Below are positions 1 to 6,112 of a DNA stretch of 15,432 nt, piece after piece. Position numbers and translations under genes: made by a program. How positions within the stretch are numbered: the first letter of the stretch is position 1; each line of letters begins with the position of its first letter. The notes under the pieces are model-generated. The model searched no databases, had not been told where the DNA came from, and saw nothing but the letters and a program-made list of their open reading frames with translations. Source of the DNA: an uncultured Corynebacterium sp. (GTDB lineage: Bacteria > Actinomycetota > Actinomycetes > Mycobacteriales > Mycobacteriaceae); assembly GCA_943908385.1 (NCBI GenBank), contig CALTTF010000041.1:1-15432 (forward strand), given 5' to 3'.

Positions 1-94
1 TGGCGTTGACGATGGGCATGGTGTCCTTGCGGTGCCCGTCGAAGTACTTGTCGGATCCGCCTTCGACCTCGAAGACGACGATTGCCTTGTGCAC
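1..94 (-). CDS. 5' end of a conserved protein, possibly Cj0069 family (partial)
   Basis: The first 31 codons of a leftward gene are visible; the rest lies outside the window. It starts at GTG (complement of 92-94), preceded by a good ribosome binding site, AAAGGGG on the minus strand at 102-108, with a 7-nt spacer. The peptide begins MHKAIVVFEVEGGSDK and continues with a DGHRKDTMPIVNA segment. This N-terminus resembles, from memory, the poorly characterised Cj0069-type proteins, which may be ATP-grasp-like; that assignment is tentative because only 31 residues can be read. The gene is divergent from the sulfurtransferase gene and shares a 283-bp intergenic region with it. Confidence is good that this is a gene and low for its family. 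Confidence 0.7.
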   Translation of the reverse strand, partial: MHKAIVVFEVEGGSDKYFDGHRKDTMPIVNA

Positions 95-182
95 GGTGAA
101 TCCCCTTTAGATCTGTGCTTTCAATAAGGAAGGAACGCCCAGTCCCTTTTCCCGGAGGTTCCCACCATGAGATTAAGGTGTT

Positions 183-209
183 TTTCACTCTCCCGCCGGG
201 CAAGTGAAA
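183..209. repeat. 27-bp interrupted palindrome, operator-like
   Basis: TTTCACT (183-189) is mirrored by AGTGAAA (203-209), and inside them CCCG (192-195) is mirrored by CGGG (197-200) about a single central C at 196. Eleven of 13 base pairs match. There is no T-run after the stem on either strand, so an intrinsic terminator is unlikely. Its place between two divergent genes suggests a protein binding site. The regulator is unknown. Confidence 0.5.
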
Positions 210-224
210 TGGATAGTAATTAAG

Positions 225-275
225 TTCACATGCTCGAAACTTCACAGTTGCTTGACCAGACCCCGGGGGTTCACA
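225..275 (+). repeat. Three direct TTCACA repeats
   Basis: TTCACA occurs at 225-230, 241-246 and 270-275, each preceded by G or C. With the TTCAC and GTGAA cores of the palindrome at 183-209 this makes five TTCAC elements within about 90 bp. The first three cores lie 20 and 21 bp apart, roughly two helical turns. They sit upstream of and inside the likely promoter of the sulfurtransferase gene, so a regulator binding several half-sites is plausible but unproven. Confidence 0.4.
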
Positions 276-283
276 GGTAGGGT
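252..283 (+). promoter_or_regulatory. Possible promoter of the sulfurtransferase gene
   Basis: TTGACC (252-257) resembles a -35 box and TAGGGT (278-283) fits the corynebacterial -10 pattern TANNNT. The spacer is 20 nt, longer than the usual 16-19, so the pair is weak. Transcription from here would leave a leader of roughly 85-90 nt before the ATG at 378. The spacer holds the near-palindrome ACCCCGGGGGT. Confidence 0.3.
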
Positions 284-362
284 TGGCCATGACTGGCAGC
301 ACCGAGATGTGTAGCCATATTTTTGTCCCCGGTGTTCATTGCCGCCGTACCCCACGTCGCAC

Positions 363-369
363 GAAAAGG
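363..369 (+). promoter_or_regulatory. Ribosome binding site deciding the start at 378
   Basis: GAAAAGG lies 8 nt before the ATG at 378. The reading frame is open further upstream to a TTG at 339, but no comparable site precedes that TTG. The ATG is therefore the preferred start. Confidence 0.7.
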
Positions 370-377
370 TTTATCCC

Positions 378-1250
378 ATGGGAATTCCCGCTGACCCGTT
401 CCCGCTGTTCCAGGACTTCGCGCACCCGGAGAAATTCGTCTCCGCTTCCTGGCTGTCCGCCCGCCTGGGTGTCGACGGCCTGCGCGTGGTGGAGTCGGAC
501 GAGGACGCGTTCCTCTACGACATCGGCCACATCCCGGGCGCGGTGCGCATTGACTGGCACAAGGACCTCAACGACGAGGTCGTGCGGGATTTCATCGACG
601 GCGAGGCATTCGCCGAGCTGATGAACGCCCGCGGCATCGGCCGCGACGACACGGTGGTCATCTACGGGGACCGCAATAACTGGTGGGCGGCATACACAGC
701 GTGGGTCTTCGAGCTCTTCGGCCACCCGGACGTGCGCATTCTCGACGGCGGGCGCGACGCGTGGATGGGCGAGGAGCGCGACACATCATTCGCCGTGCCG
801 GAGTACCCGTCGCAGGACTACCCGGTCGTGGAGCGCACCGACAAGCCGTGGCGCACCTTCGTCGACGAGGTGCGGGAGCGCGACGAGAAGAGCATGCTTA
901 TCGACGTCCGCGGGCCCGAATTCTTCTCCGGCTCCGAGGACGAACTGGAGACCGACCGGCTGCGCGTCTCCCCTGTCCTGCGCCACGGCCACATCCCGGG
1001 CGCGGTGAACCACCCGTGGGGTGACGCCGTGCACCCGAACGGCCGTGTCAAGGACCACGCCTCCATCGCCGCCGCGTACTCCGAAGTCCCCACCGATGCC
1101 CCGGTGATCACGTATTCCGGCAACGGCCAGTCTGCGGCGCACACGTGGTTCATCCTCCGCTACGCCCTTGGCCTGGAAAATGTTTCCCTCTACGACGGGT
1201 CTTGGTACGAGTGGGGAAACATGGTGCGGATGCCTATCGATAGGACCTAG
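378..1250 (+). CDS. Rhodanese-fold sulfurtransferase homologue lacking the catalytic cysteine
   Basis: A 290-residue two-domain rhodanese protein of the ThtR/CysA thiosulfate sulfurtransferase family, probably cytoplasmic since no signal peptide is seen. The N-terminal domain carries GHIPGAVRIDW and the C-terminal domain carries GHIPGAVNHPW and DGSWYEWGN, all typical. The active enzyme has a cysteine at the start of the C-terminal loop (YCRIGERS in mycobacterial CysA, from memory). Here the loop reads YSGNGQSAAHTWF, with TCC (Ser) in the cysteine position, and the whole protein contains no cysteine. Classical persulfide chemistry is therefore not possible at that site. It may be a binding or regulatory protein, or use different chemistry. 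The ATG at 378 is chosen over the upstream TTG at 339 because of its ribosome binding site and because family members start with a similar IPxDP segment. It lies 58 bp before accBC in the same direction, an arrangement typical of corynebacteria. Confidence 0.88.
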   Translation: MGIPADPFPLFQDFAHPEKFVSASWLSARLGVDGLRVVESDEDAFLYDIGHIPGAVRIDWHKDLNDEVVRDFIDGEAFAELMNARGIGRDDTVVIYGDRNNWWAAYTAWVFELFGHPDVRILDGGRDAWMGEERDTSFAVPEYPSQDYPVVERTDKPWRTFVDEVRERDEKSMLIDVRGPEFFSGSEDELETDRLRVSPVLRHGHIPGAVNHPWGDAVHPNGRVKDHASIAAAYSEVPTDAPVITYSGNGQSAAHTWFILRYALGLENVSLYDGSWYEWGNMVRMPIDRT

Positions 1251-1291
1251 TAGAGTTCTTGAAATCTAACTCCACGAATTATTCACCGATC

Positions 1292-1297
1292 AGGAAG
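1292..1297 (+). promoter_or_regulatory. Ribosome binding site of accBC
   Basis: AGGAAG precedes three in-frame start candidates: TTG 1300 (2-nt spacer), TTG 1303 (5 nt) and GTG 1309 (11 nt). Homology favours GTG 1309, giving a protein that begins close to the known corynebacterial AccBC N-terminus. The long spacer leaves TTG 1303 possible. Confidence 0.5.
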
Positions 1298-1308
1298 CGT
1301 TGTTGAGA

Positions 1309-3081
1309 GTGTCTACACCGTCGACCATCTCGAAGGTTCTCATTGCTAACCGCGGCGAGATCGCCGTGCGCGTCATCCGTGCCGCCAAAGACGCCGGCAT
1401 TGCGTCGGTGGCTGTCTACGCCGAGCCGGACACGGATAGCCCGTTCGTCGAGCTCGCCGACGAGGCCTTCGCCTTGGGCGGCAACACCGCCGCTGATTCC
1501 TACCTAAGCTTCGACAAGATCATCGGCGCGGCGAAGGCATCCGGCGCCGACGCGATCCACCCCGGCTACGGTTTCCTGTCGGAGAACGCCGACTTCGCGC
1601 GCCGCGTGATCGACGAGGGCCTGACCTGGATCGGCCCCTCGCCCGAGGCCATTGCTCTGTTGGGCGACAAGGTGGAGGCCCGTCGCATCGCTGAGAAGGT
1701 CTCCGCGCCGATGGCGCCAGGCACCAAGGAGCCGGTGAACTCCGCCGACGAGGTCGTCGCATTCGCCGACGAGCACGGCCTGCCCGTGGCTATCAAGGCC
1801 GCGTACGGCGGCGGCGGCCGCGGCATGAAAGTAGCCCACACCCGCGAAGAGATCCCGGAACTCTTTGAGTCCGCTACCCGCGAGGCCGTCACCGCCTTCG
1901 GCCGCGGTGAGTGCTTCGTCGAGCGCTACCTGGACCGCGCACGCCACGTCGAGGCGCAGGTCATCGCTGACCAGCACGGCAACGTGGTCGTCGCCGGCAC
2001 CCGCGACTGCACACTGCAGCGCCGCTTCCAGAAGCTCGTGGAAGAAGCCCCCGCCCCGTTCCTGTCCGACGCCCAGCGCGAGGCGATCCACTCCTCGGCC
2101 AAGGCCATCGTGAAGGAGGCCGGCTACTACGGCGCCGGCACCGTCGAGTACCTGGTCAGTCCGGCCGACGAGAAGAATCCGGAGGGCATCATCTCCTTCC
2201 TCGAGGTGAATACCCGCCTGCAGGTGGAGCACCCCGTCACCGAGGAGACCGCCGGCATCGACCTGGTGCGCGAGCAGTTCCGCGTCGCAAGCGGCGAGAA
2301 GCTGCGCCACACCGAGGACCCGGCACCGCGTGGCCACTCCATCGAGTTCCGCATCAACGGCGAGGACCCGGGCATGAACTTCATGCCGGCCCCGGGCACG
2401 ATCACCCGCTACGTCGAGCCCGCTGGCTCCGGCATCCGCGTCGACTCGGGCGTGCGCGCCGGCAATGTGATCGGCGGCCAGTTCGACTCGATGCTGGCCA
2501 AGCTCATCGTCACCGGCGAGACCCGCGAGGAAGCCATCCAGCGTGCGCGCCGCGCCCTCGCCGAGTACGTCGTCGACGGCCTGCCCACCGTGATCCCCTT
2601 CCACCGCGCGGTGCTGAACGACCCGGCCTTCATCGGCGACGAGAACGGCTTCGACGTCTACACCCGCTGGATTGAAGAGGAGTTCGGCGCGGAGATCCCG
2701 GCGTACACCGACGACGAGGAAGAGGGCGAAGAGCCGGGTGCCAAGCGCACCTACGCCGTGGAGATCGACGGCCGCCGCATCGAGGTCGCATTCCCCTCCT
2801 CCCTGGTCATCGGCGGCAACGGCAAGCGCAAGGCGAAAAAGCGCCGTAATTCCGCCGCCGCCCTTTCTGGCGACGCCGTGCCCGCACCGATGCAGGGCAC
2901 CGTGGTCAAGGTCAACGTCGCCGAGGGCGACACCGTCAACGAGGGCGACATCCTTCTCGTGCTCGAGGCCATGAAGATGGAAAACCCCGTCAAGGCGCAC
3001 AAGTCCGGCACCGTGAAGGGGCTTGCTGTGGAGCAGGGCGACCAGGTGAACAAGACCGCCGTGCTCCTGGAGATCCGCTAG
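1309..3081 (+). CDS. accBC: Acyl-CoA carboxylase alpha subunit (biotin carboxylase-BCCP fusion)
   Basis: A 590-residue biotin-dependent carboxylase subunit. It carboxylates biotin using ATP and bicarbonate, and pairs with AccD-type beta subunits to make malonyl-CoA and longer carboxyacyl-CoAs for fatty and mycolic acid synthesis. The biotin carboxylase half begins SKVLIANRGEIAVRV near residue 8. It contains the ATP-grasp glycine loop YGGGGRGMK (166-174) and the catalytic segment FLEVNTRLQVEHPVTE, with Glu299, Asn301 and Arg303. A basic linker rich in Lys/Arg (around KRKAKKRR) leads to the BCCP domain, with PAPMQGTV and the biotin-accepting EAMKM motif (Lys556). Its length matches corynebacterial AccBC (about 590). 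A stretch of about 8 residues around ADEKNPEG before the catalytic segment appears to be extra compared with the C. glutamicum protein as remembered. The start is set at GTG 1309; TTG 1300 or 1303 would add 2-3 residues. It follows the sulfurtransferase gene and converges with the permease gene 36 bp downstream. Confidence 0.97.
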   Translation: MSTPSTISKVLIANRGEIAVRVIRAAKDAGIASVAVYAEPDTDSPFVELADEAFALGGNTAADSYLSFDKIIGAAKASGADAIHPGYGFLSENADFARRVIDEGLTWIGPSPEAIALLGDKVEARRIAEKVSAPMAPGTKEPVNSADEVVAFADEHGLPVAIKAAYGGGGRGMKVAHTREEIPELFESATREAVTAFGRGECFVERYLDRARHVEAQVIADQHGNVVVAGTRDCTLQRRFQKLVEEAPAPFLSDAQREAIHSSAKAIVKEAGYYGAGTVEYLVSPADEKNPEGIISFLEVNTRLQVEHPVTEETAGIDLVREQFRVASGEKLRHTEDPAPRGHSIEFRINGEDPGMNFMPAPGTITRYVEPAGSGIRVDSGVRAGNVIGGQFDSMLAKLIVTGETREEAIQRARRALAEYVVDGLPTVIPFHRAVLNDPAFIGDENGFDVYTRWIEEEFGAEIPAYTDDEEEGEEPGAKRTYAVEIDGRRIEVAFPSSLVIGGNGKRKAKKRRNSAAALSGDAVPAPMQGTVVKVNVAEGDTVNEGDILLVLEAMKMENPVKAHKSGTVKGLAVEQGDQVNKTAVLLEIR

Positions 3082-3117
3082 CGCGGACCTCCCCCCGGCG
3101 GTCTCCCCGGGAGCTGT

Positions 3118-4362
3118 TTATGCCCAGCCTGCCGGGACGAACCCGAGCAGGGAGATCACCGAGTAGATGAACGCGGCCACGTAGACCACGATGATCGTGG
3201 CCTGCACAACGATGTTGTCCACGCCGCGCACCTGCCACACCGGAGTCTTGTCGCCACGCTTGCGGGAGATGCGGAGCAGCAGCACCGGCACCACCGACAT
3301 GATCGCGCCGGCGAAACCACCCGCGTACGTCAGAGCCGAGACGAAGCCGCCGAGGCCCGCCAGCGCGATGACGAGAGGCGGAATGACAGTCAGCGCCGTA
3401 GCGGCGATGCGCTGCCAGCCGTCCTCCGGCCAGTGGAAGATGTCCAGGACATTGCGCATGGCGGTGAAGCCGATGGCCAAGAACGAGGTGAACATCGCCA
3501 GGAGCGCGAACAGGTTGGCCATGTAGTACGCCGTGGTGCCGAGTTTCTCGCCCCAGGCAATGGTGACCACCTCGGTCACCTCGGTGCCCAGCAGACCCAA
3601 CGCCGCGAACGGGACGGCCGCAAGGGTGAAGGCCGTGATCGACATGCCCGCGATGATCGCCTTCGGCAGCGCCTCCGGCTTCGTCTCCGCCATGCCGCGG
3701 GCCATCTCCGGCACCACGTACTGCGCCAGGAAGGTGAACACCGCCAGGTTCATGATCGGGATGATGAAGTAGGGCTTGAGCACCCACAAGTTGGTCAGCT
3801 CAATGCCGGGACCCGCGATGGTCCAGGTCACCAAGATGGTGATGATCAACGCCATACCGCTGGTGATCAAGCCCTCCGCAAGGCCGGTGGCCTGCAGGCC
3901 CTTCCACATGATGTAGGCGCCCAGGGCGTAGAAAATGAGCGTGCCGGCCAGAGGCGGAGCGCCGAAGATATTGTGCACCAGTTCGCCCGAACCAGACGCG
4001 TACGCGATCAGGGCGCCGATGCTGTTGACCATGATCGCGGCGAAGACAAGGAAGCGGCCGGTCTGGCCCATGTACTTCTCCGCCAGACCGGAGAGCTGCA
4101 GCGGCTCTTTAGTGCGCAGGGATACCTCGGCCACGTAGAGCATGGAGATGGTGGTGAGCGTGCCCGCGATGGCCAGCGCCACCGCCAGAGCGAGGAACCC
4201 GCCGTTGCGGGCCGCGTATGGGAGGGAAAGAATGCCGGCACCGATATTGGTGCCGAAGATCAGGGCCACTCCCTGCCAAAAGCCGATCGCGTGGCTTGTC
4301 GCGCGGGAGGGGTCTGCTTCATGGTCGCGCAACGGCGCGGGATTCGAGACAGTTGAAGACAT
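3118..4362 (-). CDS. Aromatic/hydrophobic amino acid permease (HAAAP family)
   Basis: A 414-residue integral membrane protein of the hydroxy/aromatic amino acid permease family (Mtr/TyrP/SdaC relatives), which import amino acids by proton or sodium symport. After a hydrophilic N-terminus of about 25 residues it has the family signature IFGTNIGAGILSLPYAARNG in the first helix, then about ten further hydrophobic segments, ending YSVISLLGFVPAGWA. Length and topology match the 11-TM family. The substrate cannot be read from the sequence; tryptophan, tyrosine and serine are all known in the family. The ATG at 4362 has no Shine-Dalgarno sequence, but an extended -10 box lies 6 nt upstream, so the mRNA is probably leaderless. 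The gene converges with accBC. Upstream there is an array of GGTCA half-sites that may regulate it. No link to the putrescine/GABA genes is evident beyond proximity. Confidence 0.88.
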   Translation of the reverse strand: MSSTVSNPAPLRDHEADPSRATSHAIGFWQGVALIFGTNIGAGILSLPYAARNGGFLALAVALAIAGTLTTISMLYVAEVSLRTKEPLQLSGLAEKYMGQTGRFLVFAAIMVNSIGALIAYASGSGELVHNIFGAPPLAGTLIFYALGAYIMWKGLQATGLAEGLITSGMALIITILVTWTIAGPGIELTNLWVLKPYFIIPIMNLAVFTFLAQYVVPEMARGMAETKPEALPKAIIAGMSITAFTLAAVPFAALGLLGTEVTEVVTIAWGEKLGTTAYYMANLFALLAMFTSFLAIGFTAMRNVLDIFHWPEDGWQRIAATALTVIPPLVIALAGLGGFVSALTYAGGFAGAIMSVVPVLLLRISRKRGDKTPVWQVRGVDNIVVQATIIVVYVAAFIYSVISLLGFVPAGWA

Positions 4363-4397
4363 AGCGAGAATGTAGCAACAACTTGACCGGGGTCACA
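4363..4397 (-). promoter_or_regulatory. Leaderless promoter of the amino acid permease
   Basis: On the minus strand TGCTACATT is an extended -10 box (TACATT at 4374-4369), followed by exactly 6 nt (CTCGCT) and the ATG. Transcription would start at or next to the A of the start codon, and no ribosome binding site is present. TGTGAC (4397-4392), 17 nt upstream, is a weak -35 box. Confidence 0.55.
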
Positions 4398-4433
4398 CTA
4401 TGACCCCGTTGTGACCCAGCGATCACCCGGTCA
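4384..4433. repeat. Array of five GGTCA/TGACC half-sites (candidate operator)
   Basis: TGACC occurs at 4384-4388, 4401-4405 and 4412-4416, and its complement GGTCA at 4391-4395 and 4429-4433. GGGGTCA (4389-4395) and TGACCCC (4401-4407) form a perfect 7-bp inverted repeat with 5 bp between them; TGACC and GGTCA at 4384-4395 form a second pair. The array overlaps the -35 region of the permease promoter, so repression or activation of the permease is the simplest reading. The protein is unknown. Confidence 0.5.
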
Positions 4434-4468
4434 ATCCCCCTGTCACCTGCGCATTCGCGCAGCAGCGG

Positions 4469-5959
4469 CTATTTGTTGGCGTACGGGTCGCGCACACCGA
4501 TGTATTGCACCTCGGTGTACTCGTCGAGCCCCTCGGCGCCGCCCTCGCGGCCCTGGCCGGACTGCTTCACGCCGCCGAACGGGACAGCGGCGTTGGAGAC
4601 CACGCCGGCATTGAATCCGACGATGCCGAATTCCAGGCCGTCGGCCAGGCGCCACATGCGGTCGGAATTCTCCGAGAAGATGTAGGAGGCCAGGCCGTAC
4701 GGGGTGGAGTTGGCAAGGTCGATGACCTCGTCCTCGTCGGTGAACTCGTAGATGGAGGCCACCGGGCCGAAGATCTCCTCCTGGAAGATGCGGGAATCGG
4801 TGCTCGCGCCGCGCAGAACGGTCGGCTGGAAGAAGAAGCCGTCGCCGTCGATCGCCTCGCCGCCGGTGAGCACGGTCGCGCCGTTCTTCTTCGCGTCCTC
4901 GATCAGGCCGGCGATATTCTGGCGGGCCTTCTCCTCGATCAGCGGACCGACATCGACGCCGTCGTCCATGCCGTTGCCGACGGTGAGCTTCTCCATCGCG
5001 GCGACGAGCTTGTCCGTGAACTCGCCGGCGACATCCTTGTGCACCAGGAAGCGGTTGGCGGCCGTGCAGGCCTCGCCGATATTGCGCATCTTCGCGGCCA
5101 TCGCTCCGGCGACAGCCTGGTCGATATCGGCGTCGTCGAAGACGATGAACGGCGCGTTGCCGCCCAGCTCCATCGAGGTGCGCAGGACACCGTCCGCCGC
5201 CTGCTTCATCAGGATCTTGCCCACGGCGGTGGACCCGGTGAAGGAGACTTTGCGGAGACGCGGGTCGTCGATAAGCGGCTCGGAGATCGCGGCCGGATCG
5301 GTGCCGCACACGACGTTGAGCACGCCTGCGGGCAGGCCGGCCTCGATCATCGTCTGCACGAAGTACTGGGTGGTCAGCGGGGTGAGCTCAGCCGGCTTGA
5401 GCACCATCGTGCAGCCAGCCGCGATCGCCGGGGCGACCTTGCGGGTCGCCATTGCCAGCGGGAAATTCCACGGGGTGATCAGCAGGCACGGGCCGACCGG
5501 CTTGCGGCGGGTGACCATGCGGATGCCGCCTTCCGGGACTTCCTGCGAGTTGCCGTACTGGCGGACGGTCTCTTCAGCGAACCAGCGCAGGTACTCGGCG
5601 CCGTACTTGACCTCGCCGCGCGCCTCGGCGAGCGGTTTGCCCATCTCCAGCGTCATCAGCGCCGCGAACTCCTCAGTGCGCTCGGTGACCAGCTGGTACG
5701 CGCGGGCGAGGATCGCGCTGCGCTGACGGGCCGGCGTGCGCGCCCAGTCCTTCTGCACCTTCACGGCGGCGTCGAGAGCCGCACGCGCATCGTCGCTGTT
5801 CGCGGACTGGAGCGTGGCCAGGACTTCGCCGGTGGCCGGGTTCTGCACGTCGAAGGTCTCGCCGCTCGACGCATCGCGCCACTCGCCGCCGATGAACAGT
5901 CCCGTGGGCAGGGACTCCAGGAGAGCCTTCGTGTCCACAGAAGTGGTGGAATCAGCCAT
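4469..5959 (-). CDS. gabD: Succinate-semialdehyde dehydrogenase
   Basis: A 496-residue aldehyde dehydrogenase that would oxidise succinic semialdehyde to succinate with NAD(P)+, the last step of GABA breakdown, in the cytoplasm. Motifs in order: LFIGGEWRDASSG near the N-terminus; TPWNFPLAM with Asn165; MVLKPAELTP in the cofactor site; FTGSTAVG; MELGGNAPFIVFDDADID with the general base Glu264; GEACTAANRF with the nucleophile Cys298; and EEIFGPV. The C-terminus has PFGGVKQSGQGREGG followed by GLDEYTE, the pattern of GabD-type enzymes. The start is ATG 5959, with AAAGG at 5967-5971 and a 7-nt spacer. The frame is open to an ATG at 6010, but that start has no comparable site and would add a tail atypical of the family. 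The gene lies 153 bp downstream of the PucR-type regulator in the same direction, so read-through or its own promoter are both possible. NADP versus NAD preference cannot be told with certainty. Confidence 0.92.
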   Translation of the reverse strand: MADSTTSVDTKALLESLPTGLFIGGEWRDASSGETFDVQNPATGEVLATLQSANSDDARAALDAAVKVQKDWARTPARQRSAILARAYQLVTERTEEFAALMTLEMGKPLAEARGEVKYGAEYLRWFAEETVRQYGNSQEVPEGGIRMVTRRKPVGPCLLITPWNFPLAMATRKVAPAIAAGCTMVLKPAELTPLTTQYFVQTMIEAGLPAGVLNVVCGTDPAAISEPLIDDPRLRKVSFTGSTAVGKILMKQAADGVLRTSMELGGNAPFIVFDDADIDQAVAGAMAAKMRNIGEACTAANRFLVHKDVAGEFTDKLVAAMEKLTVGNGMDDGVDVGPLIEEKARQNIAGLIEDAKKNGATVLTGGEAIDGDGFFFQPTVLRGASTDSRIFQEEIFGPVASIYEFTDEDEVIDLANSTPYGLASYIFSENSDRMWRLADGLEFGIVGFNAGVVSNAAVPFGGVKQSGQGREGGAEGLDEYTEVQYIGVRDPYANK

Positions 5960-6068
5960 GATCAAGCCTTTCGTTGTCGAATTCTCGTCGTTTTTCATCG
6001 CCCGGCCCATGCCGGGACGTTCCAGAGAACAACGCTATACCGCCGGAGACTACTCAGCGGCCACCATG

Positions 6069-6094
6069 GCAACGCCCCCGGATAGGGGCATTGC
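6069..6094 (-). repeat. 26-bp inverted repeat between gabR and gabD
   Basis: GCAACGCCCC (6069-6078) and GGGGCATTGC (6085-6094) are inverted repeats matching at 9 of 10 positions, around a 6-nt centre. The repeat begins 18 nt after the gabR stop codon in the direction of transcription. A strong RNA hairpin there could end or attenuate gabR transcription, but no U-tract follows. It could instead be an operator upstream of gabD. Confidence 0.45.
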
Positions 6095-6112
6095 AATCGT
6101 ATTCGGGCTGTG

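Noticed and set aside
339..377. Upstream TTG start for the sulfurtransferase, adding 13 residues.
   Set aside because: No ribosome binding site, and the ATG at 378 has a good one and fits the family N-terminus.
1259..1285. TTGAAA and TATTCA as a promoter for accBC.
   Set aside because: The spacer is 15 nt, shorter than usual, and accBC may be read through from the gene upstream.
1504..3000. A 498-codon open frame antisense to accBC.
   Set aside because: Composition is typical of a shadow frame, with no recognisable domain and no ribosome binding site, while accBC on the other strand is fully conserved.
3085..3120. Possible bidirectional terminator between accBC and the permease.
   Set aside because: Only short stems (CCCGG/CCGGG, CTCCC/GGGAG) are visible and the T-run is poor, so it cannot be called with confidence.
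4505..6085. A 526-codon open frame antisense to gabD.
   Set aside because: No domain is recognisable and it is explained by the codon bias of gabD.
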